Assembly (NCBI GenBank): GCA_028290705.1
Contig: JAQGJH010000088.1
Location: 1 to 64,000 of the forward strand
DNA from: Hyphomicrobiales bacterium
GTDB taxonomy: Bacteria > Pseudomonadota > Alphaproteobacteria > Rhizobiales > Beijerinckiaceae
Direction: 5' to 3'
Length of the DNA: 64,000 nt
Part shown: positions 60,629-64,000 of the stretch, piece after piece
Layout: each line of letters begins with the position of its first letter
Numbering within the stretch: the stretch's first letter is position 1
Notes under the pieces: model-generated
Told to the model about the DNA's origin: nothing
What the model saw: only the letters and a program-made list of their open reading frames with translations
The model's database searches: none
Program-made: the position numbers and the translations under genes

Positions 60629-61324
60629 TCAGAACGGCTTGATGATGTCGTAGATCTGATGCCCGTAGGCCGGCTGCTGCACTTCGCTGACGCGGCCACG
60701 GCCGCCATAGGAAATGCGCGCTTCCGCGATCTTCTCGTATGAGATGAGATTGTCTCGCGAAATGTCGCGCGGCCGGACGACACCAGCGATATTCAGCAGG
60801 CGCAGTTCATAATTCACGCGAACCTCCTGCGATCCGCTGATCAGCAGGTTGCCGTTGGGCATGACGTCCGTGACCACGGCGGCGATCGAAAGCTGGATCT
60901 TTTCGGCACGGTCGATATTGCCCTTGCCGGCCGCCGAGGATTTCGAATCGATGTTCAGGCTTCCATCGGCCGCATAGCCCGGGCCGAGAGACGTTCCGGC
61001 CGAAAAGCCTGTCGACGCCTTGGCTTCCTGCGAGCGATCCGTGCTGTTGCCCATGGTGGCGCGATCGTTGATCGCAATGCTCACAGTGATCACGTCGCCG
61101 ACTTTGGAGGCGCGCGGATCGCGGAACAGATCCCCGCGCGAATCGTCCCACAGCGACACCATGCCGTTGCGAATGCCGGGCGTCGGCGCAGAGCCCGGAA
61201 AGTTCTGCACGGGTGCGTAGAGACCGCTGCCGATCGGCGTCATCGCGGGCTCGCGCCCGGCTTCGCTCAATCGGGCGCAGCCGGTCACCATCACGGCCAG
61301 ACTGAGAACTGCTACGACCTTCAT
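60629..61324 (-). CDS. flgH: L-ring protein FlgH (lipoprotein)
   Basis: The 231-residue outer-membrane lipoprotein has a lipobox MKVVAVLSLAVMVTGCARLS. Ring core: SLWDDSRGDLFRDPRASKVGDVITVSIAINDRATMGN, NGNLLISGSQEVRVNYELRLLNIAGVVRPRDISRDNLISYEKIAEARISYGGRG. It forms the L ring with FlgI. Overlaps motE by 4 bases. Confidence 0.97.
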   Translation of the reverse strand: MKVVAVLSLAVMVTGCARLSEAGREPAMTPIGSGLYAPVQNFPGSAPTPGIRNGMVSLWDDSRGDLFRDPRASKVGDVITVSIAINDRATMGNSTDRSQEAKASTGFSAGTSLGPGYAADGSLNIDSKSSAAGKGNIDRAEKIQLSIAAVVTDVMPNGNLLISGSQEVRVNYELRLLNIAGVVRPRDISRDNLISYEKIAEARISYGGRGRVSEVQQPAYGHQIYDIIKPF

Positions 61325-62241
61325 GGTACACTCCTGGCAACTTCACGGCGCACGCCGACACCGGCCATTTCGGCTGCGATGCGCGCGGCGCGGCCGGCTT
61401 CGATTTCGTTGAGAATGGTGCTGGCGAGACGCGGATTGAGCTTGAGCAGAATGGCAGAGGCGCCGCTCTCGTCCATCGCCGAGAACTGCGCGGCAGCGGC
61501 TTCCGGCCGCATCTTCGAATAGATCGCCACGACGGATTCTTCCGCCTTCTTCAGCGCCTCTTCGCGCTTCGCGATCCACTCCGCTGTCTCGAGCCGCTTG
61601 GCCTCCAGCTCGGCGATCCGGTCGCGCATCCGCGCTTCCATCTCGACGATCTGCTTCGCCTGCCAGGCCAGACGGCCTTCCGAGGCCGCCGAACTGAAAT
61701 TGGTGCAGAAGCGCGTCACCAAGCTGGGGTCGACGGCATCGGCCGCCGGCACAGGCGCGGGCTTGATCTCCGCGGCTCTGGCCTCGGCAGCCTTGGCTTC
61801 CATGGCTTTCGGATCAGCGGCCGCAAGTTTCGAGTCGACGATCTTCGTCTCGGCTGCCTTGGGCTCCGGGGCCTTGGACGATGGCGATATCGCGCCGGGC
61901 TCCTTCAGCACGAGCTTCGGAAGATCGTCCAGAGCCGGGATCTTGCCGGCCTTTGCGGCGCGGGGCGCGACGGGCTTCTTCGCCGCCTTGCGCGGCTCCG
62001 GCTTGCGCTCGACACGCGGCTGAGCAGGCGACAGGACGCCGGCAGGCATCGTACGCGGGGCAGGTTTGATCGCGGGAGCCGGCGCGGCAGACCGGCTGCG
62101 AGCGCCGGGCGAAAGATCGAGCGGAGCCCCGGCTGAACCTTCGCCCGGCGCGGCCTGCACGGCGCCGGCGCACGCAAAGCTCACCACGAGTGAGAAAGCC
62201 AGCCCCTTGCAACCCGCATATCTCGAACGCCTGGACGTCAT
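61321..62241 (-). CDS. motE: MotE (MgtE N-terminal domain-like flagellar protein)
   Basis: The 306-residue exported protein has a signal peptide (GLAFSLVVSFACAGAVQA) and a long Ala/Lys/Pro-rich disordered region (about 30-190). The C terminus is helical and MgtE-N-like: ERIAELEAKRLETAEWIAKREEALKKAEESVVAIYSKMRPEAAAAQFSAMDESGASAILLKLNPRLASTILNEIEAGRAARIAAEM. In Sinorhizobium MotE is the periplasmic chaperone of MotC. The start was trimmed from the track. Overlaps flgH; 66 bases after flgI. Confidence 0.9.
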   Translation of the reverse strand: MTSRRSRYAGCKGLAFSLVVSFACAGAVQAAPGEGSAGAPLDLSPGARSRSAAPAPAIKPAPRTMPAGVLSPAQPRVERKPEPRKAAKKPVAPRAAKAGKIPALDDLPKLVLKEPGAISPSSKAPEPKAAETKIVDSKLAAADPKAMEAKAAEARAAEIKPAPVPAADAVDPSLVTRFCTNFSSAASEGRLAWQAKQIVEMEARMRDRIAELEAKRLETAEWIAKREEALKKAEESVVAIYSKMRPEAAAAQFSAMDESGASAILLKLNPRLASTILNEIEAGRAARIAAEMAGVGVRREVARSVP

Positions 62242-62307
62242 GTCCCATCGATCTCCGACACATTGAATCTCACCGACACCATCGGTCGGCAAGCTTGTGT
62301 CGGGCTG

Positions 62308-63432
62308 TTACTGGACGACGAGATCCGCCTGCAGCGCACCGGCTGTCTTGATGGCCTGCAGGATCGCGATGATGCCCGTGGGCTTGAGCCCCATCTGGTT
62401 GAGGCCGCGCACGAGCGACTTCAGCGTCGTTCCGCCCACCACGGCGATGTTGCCCGGCTCCTGGTCGACGCCGATGCGCGTTTGCGGCGTCACCACGGTC
62501 TCGCCGTTGGAGAAAGGACGAGGTTGCGACACCGTCGGAGTTTCGGTGACACGAACCGTCAGGTTCCCATGCGTCACCGCGACGGTCGAAATCTGAACGT
62601 CCTGCCCGATCACCACGGTGCCGGAACGGGCGTCGACGACGACGCGCGCCGGCACGTCCGGCATGACGGTCAGATCGCCGATCTCCGCCATGAAACGGGT
62701 CGGCATCACCTTGGCCGGACGGTTGAGAACGATGCTGCGGAAATCACGCTCGGTTGCGGTGCGCATGCCGTAGCGCCGCTGGGTATAGGCGTTGATCGCA
62801 TCCGCGACCTCGACCGCCGTCTTGAAATCAGGATTGCGCAGTTCGAGAACCATCGCGGCCATGTCGGCAAAGCGGCCCGGCAACTCGCGCTCGATCATCG
62901 CCCCGTTGGCGATGCGCGCCGCGGTCGGCACGCCCTGGGTGACCGTCTCGGCCTGCCCCACGGTCTGAAAACCCGTCACGGCCACCTGCCCCTGCGCCAC
63001 GGCATAAGTCACGCCATCGACTCCGGCCATCGGGGTGATGACCAACGTGCCGCCCATGAGCGACGTCGCATCGCCGAGCGACGACACGGTCACGTCGACG
63101 CGACTGCCGCGGCCCGTGAAAGCCGGCAGATCGGCCGTCACGACCACCGCCGCGACGTTACGCGTGCGCAGCGTGCCGTTGCGAACGCTCACGCCCATGC
63201 GGTCGAGCATGGACTGGAGCGACTGCTCCGTGAAGACGGAGTTCCGCAGCGAGTCGCCCGTGCCGTTCAGCCCGACGACGAGGCCGTACCCAACCAGCTG
63301 GTTGTCACGAACACCCTGCAGATTGGCGATATCCTTGATGCGCGATTGCGCTTGCGCAGCGCAGGATGCGCCCATTACGGCGAGCGCCGCCAGGACGCCC
63401 CGCAGCCAGACACCACCCTGACGCATGCGCAT
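62308..63432 (-). CDS. flgI: P-ring protein FlgI
   Basis: The 374-residue periplasmic protein has a signal peptide (GVWLRGVLAALAVMGASCAAQAQ) and the FlgI core: SRIKDIANLQGVRDNQLVGYGLVVGLNGTGDSLRNSVFTEQSLQSMLDRMGVSVRNGTLRTRNVAAVVVTADLPAF. It forms the P ring around the rod. GGAGGA fits the ATG at 63432 (9 bases); a GTG two codons earlier overlaps the flgA stop and is the alternative. Confidence 0.97.
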   Translation of the reverse strand: MRMRQGGVWLRGVLAALAVMGASCAAQAQSRIKDIANLQGVRDNQLVGYGLVVGLNGTGDSLRNSVFTEQSLQSMLDRMGVSVRNGTLRTRNVAAVVVTADLPAFTGRGSRVDVTVSSLGDATSLMGGTLVITPMAGVDGVTYAVAQGQVAVTGFQTVGQAETVTQGVPTAARIANGAMIERELPGRFADMAAMVLELRNPDFKTAVEVADAINAYTQRRYGMRTATERDFRSIVLNRPAKVMPTRFMAEIGDLTVMPDVPARVVVDARSGTVVIGQDVQISTVAVTHGNLTVRVTETPTVSQPRPFSNGETVVTPQTRIGVDQEPGNIAVVGGTTLKSLVRGLNQMGLKPTGIIAILQAIKTAGALQADLVVQ

Positions 63433-63434
63433 GC

Positions 63435-63902
63435 TCACATTCCTCCACTGACCCGGACACTGCCGTCACGCTGCACCACGCCGATGACGGTGCGGCCGCC
63501 ATCGAGGATGCGAACGCTGATCGAGTCGCCAAGCGCCCCGGCCTGCAGCACGGAACCCACCGTCGAGATCGCCAGCGCGCCCTCCTGGTACTCGACCCTG
63601 ATCTGCCGGCCGACCAAAGCGAGCCGCTGCTCCTCGACATTGAGGACGGAGATCGGCTGGTTGGCGAGAAGCGTGCGCTTCGCGACCTTGCCTTCGAGAG
63701 AATCCGGCAGGCGGACATAGGCGGCCGTCTGCGGCTCGTTGATGTAGAACGTGCGCGCGCTGAGCATCGAGGCCGAGATCGGATCTCCCGGATAGATGGT
63801 CTTCACCGGAACCGCGAGCTGGATCTCGCCGGCAATCGCGGCAGATCCCGCAAGCATGCCCGCGAAAAGGCCCGTCAGGACGAGAGCGCTGCGCACCTTC
63901 AT
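63435..63902 (-). CDS. flgA: P-ring assembly chaperone FlgA
   Basis: The 155-residue exported protein has a signal peptide (ALVLTGLFAGMLAGSAAIAG), an SAF-like segment IQLAVPVKTIYPGDPISASMLSARTFYI, and the C-terminal KRTLLANQPISVLNVEEQRLALVGRQIRVEYQEGALAISTVGSVLQAGALGDSISVRILDGGRTVIGVV. It helps FlgI assemble. 3 bases from flgG; its stop overlaps the alternative GTG start of flgI. Confidence 0.95.
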   Translation of the reverse strand: MKVRSALVLTGLFAGMLAGSAAIAGEIQLAVPVKTIYPGDPISASMLSARTFYINEPQTAAYVRLPDSLEGKVAKRTLLANQPISVLNVEEQRLALVGRQIRVEYQEGALAISTVGSVLQAGALGDSISVRILDGGRTVIGVVQRDGSVRVSGGM

Positions 63903-63905
63903 GCC

Positions 63906-64000
63906 TTACCTCATTCCCTTGGAAACGGTCGCGGCCATTTCATCGGCCGCGGTGATGACCTTGGAATTCATCTCATAGGCGCGCTGAGCCGAAATGAGCT
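63906..64000 (-). CDS. flgG: Distal rod protein FlgG, C-terminal end only
   Basis: The gene enters from beyond the window. The visible 31 codons read [30 protein letters not shown], the C-terminal helix shared by rod proteins, best matching FlgG (QRAYE.N.K). flgG followed by flgA is the usual rhizobial order. FlgF is a less likely alternative. Confidence 0.88.
   Translation of the reverse strand, partial: LISAQRAYEMNSKVITAADEMAATVSKGMR

Noticed and set aside
1-64000. CRISPR arrays, insertion sequences, integrases, prophage genes, rRNA
   Set aside because: I looked for regularly spaced repeats and for transposase or integrase motifs in the translated frames and saw none.

Overview
The window looks like a chromosomal segment of a GC-rich alphaproteobacterium of the order Hyphomicrobiales (Rhizobiales). 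The evidence is an Omp2-type porin, MipZ, DUF2336, DUF3126, a rhizobial flagellar regulon (FtcR/Rem, FlbT, FlaF, MotC, MotE) and wide use of ATGA/GTGA stop-start overlaps. I cannot name the genus. I saw no rRNA, CRISPR array, prophage or insertion sequence. There is one tRNA gene (Leu, anticodon TAA).

Layout. 1-5 kb: truncated porin, DUF2336 protein, a MaoC/CitE-like acyl-CoA pair, and a nitroreductase/flavin-reductase pair. 5-9.2 kb: a plus-strand run of a YfhO-like membrane protein, a secreted three-repeat beta protein and a stand-alone Lrp/AsnC ligand-binding domain. 9.2-9.8 kb: a brnTA toxin-antitoxin locus with a frameshifted toxin. 9.9-26.6 kb: housekeeping and accessory genes (thrS, a TctC-type binding protein, yidD, a NifU/IscU-like scaffold, folE, an MBL hydrolase, hisI, patatin, CBS protein, rhomboid, PAS, tandem PilZ, gamma carbonic anhydrase, duplicated DUF3126, cysE, alpha/beta hydrolase, zinc finger, FAD monooxygenase, mipZ). 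26.6-40.2 kb: a second TctC-type protein, VOC protein, tRNA-Leu, a TadG-like vWA pilin-associated protein, DUF4112, group III truncated haemoglobin, xanthine phosphoribosyltransferase, CinA-N protein, an ABM protein, FkbM methyltransferase, map-radC, a GGDEF-EAL enzyme and two small unknowns.

40.2-64 kb is one minus-strand flagellar cluster. Read in the direction of transcription from the window edge: flgG(partial)-flgA-flgI-motE-flgH-fliL-fliP; then the single flagellin gene with its own terminator; then fliF-fliH-motB-motC-fliK-lytic transglycosylase; then ftcR; then flgE-flgK-flgL-flaF-flbT-flgD-fliQ-flhA-fliR-fliJ-like-flgJ(rod-binding)-flgN-like-FliL-like, ending at a bidirectional terminator. 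Export gate, rod/ring, hook, filament and part of the motor are covered. motA, fliG/M/N, fliI, flhB, flgB/C/F and fliE are not seen here and presumably lie beyond position 64000 or elsewhere.

Most notable points: a perfect CtrA-type box (TTAA-N7-TTAA) about 100 bp upstream of ftcR, which may tie the flagellar regulator to the cell cycle; a second FliL-like protein at the end of the hook/export operon; a lytic transglycosylase that can supply the hydrolase missing from the short FlgJ; the brnT frameshift; a hairpin in place of a Shine-Dalgarno before the TadG-like gene; and the YfhO/three-repeat/solo-Lrp run with a possible leader ORF. I found no clear-cut novel defence or mobile system.
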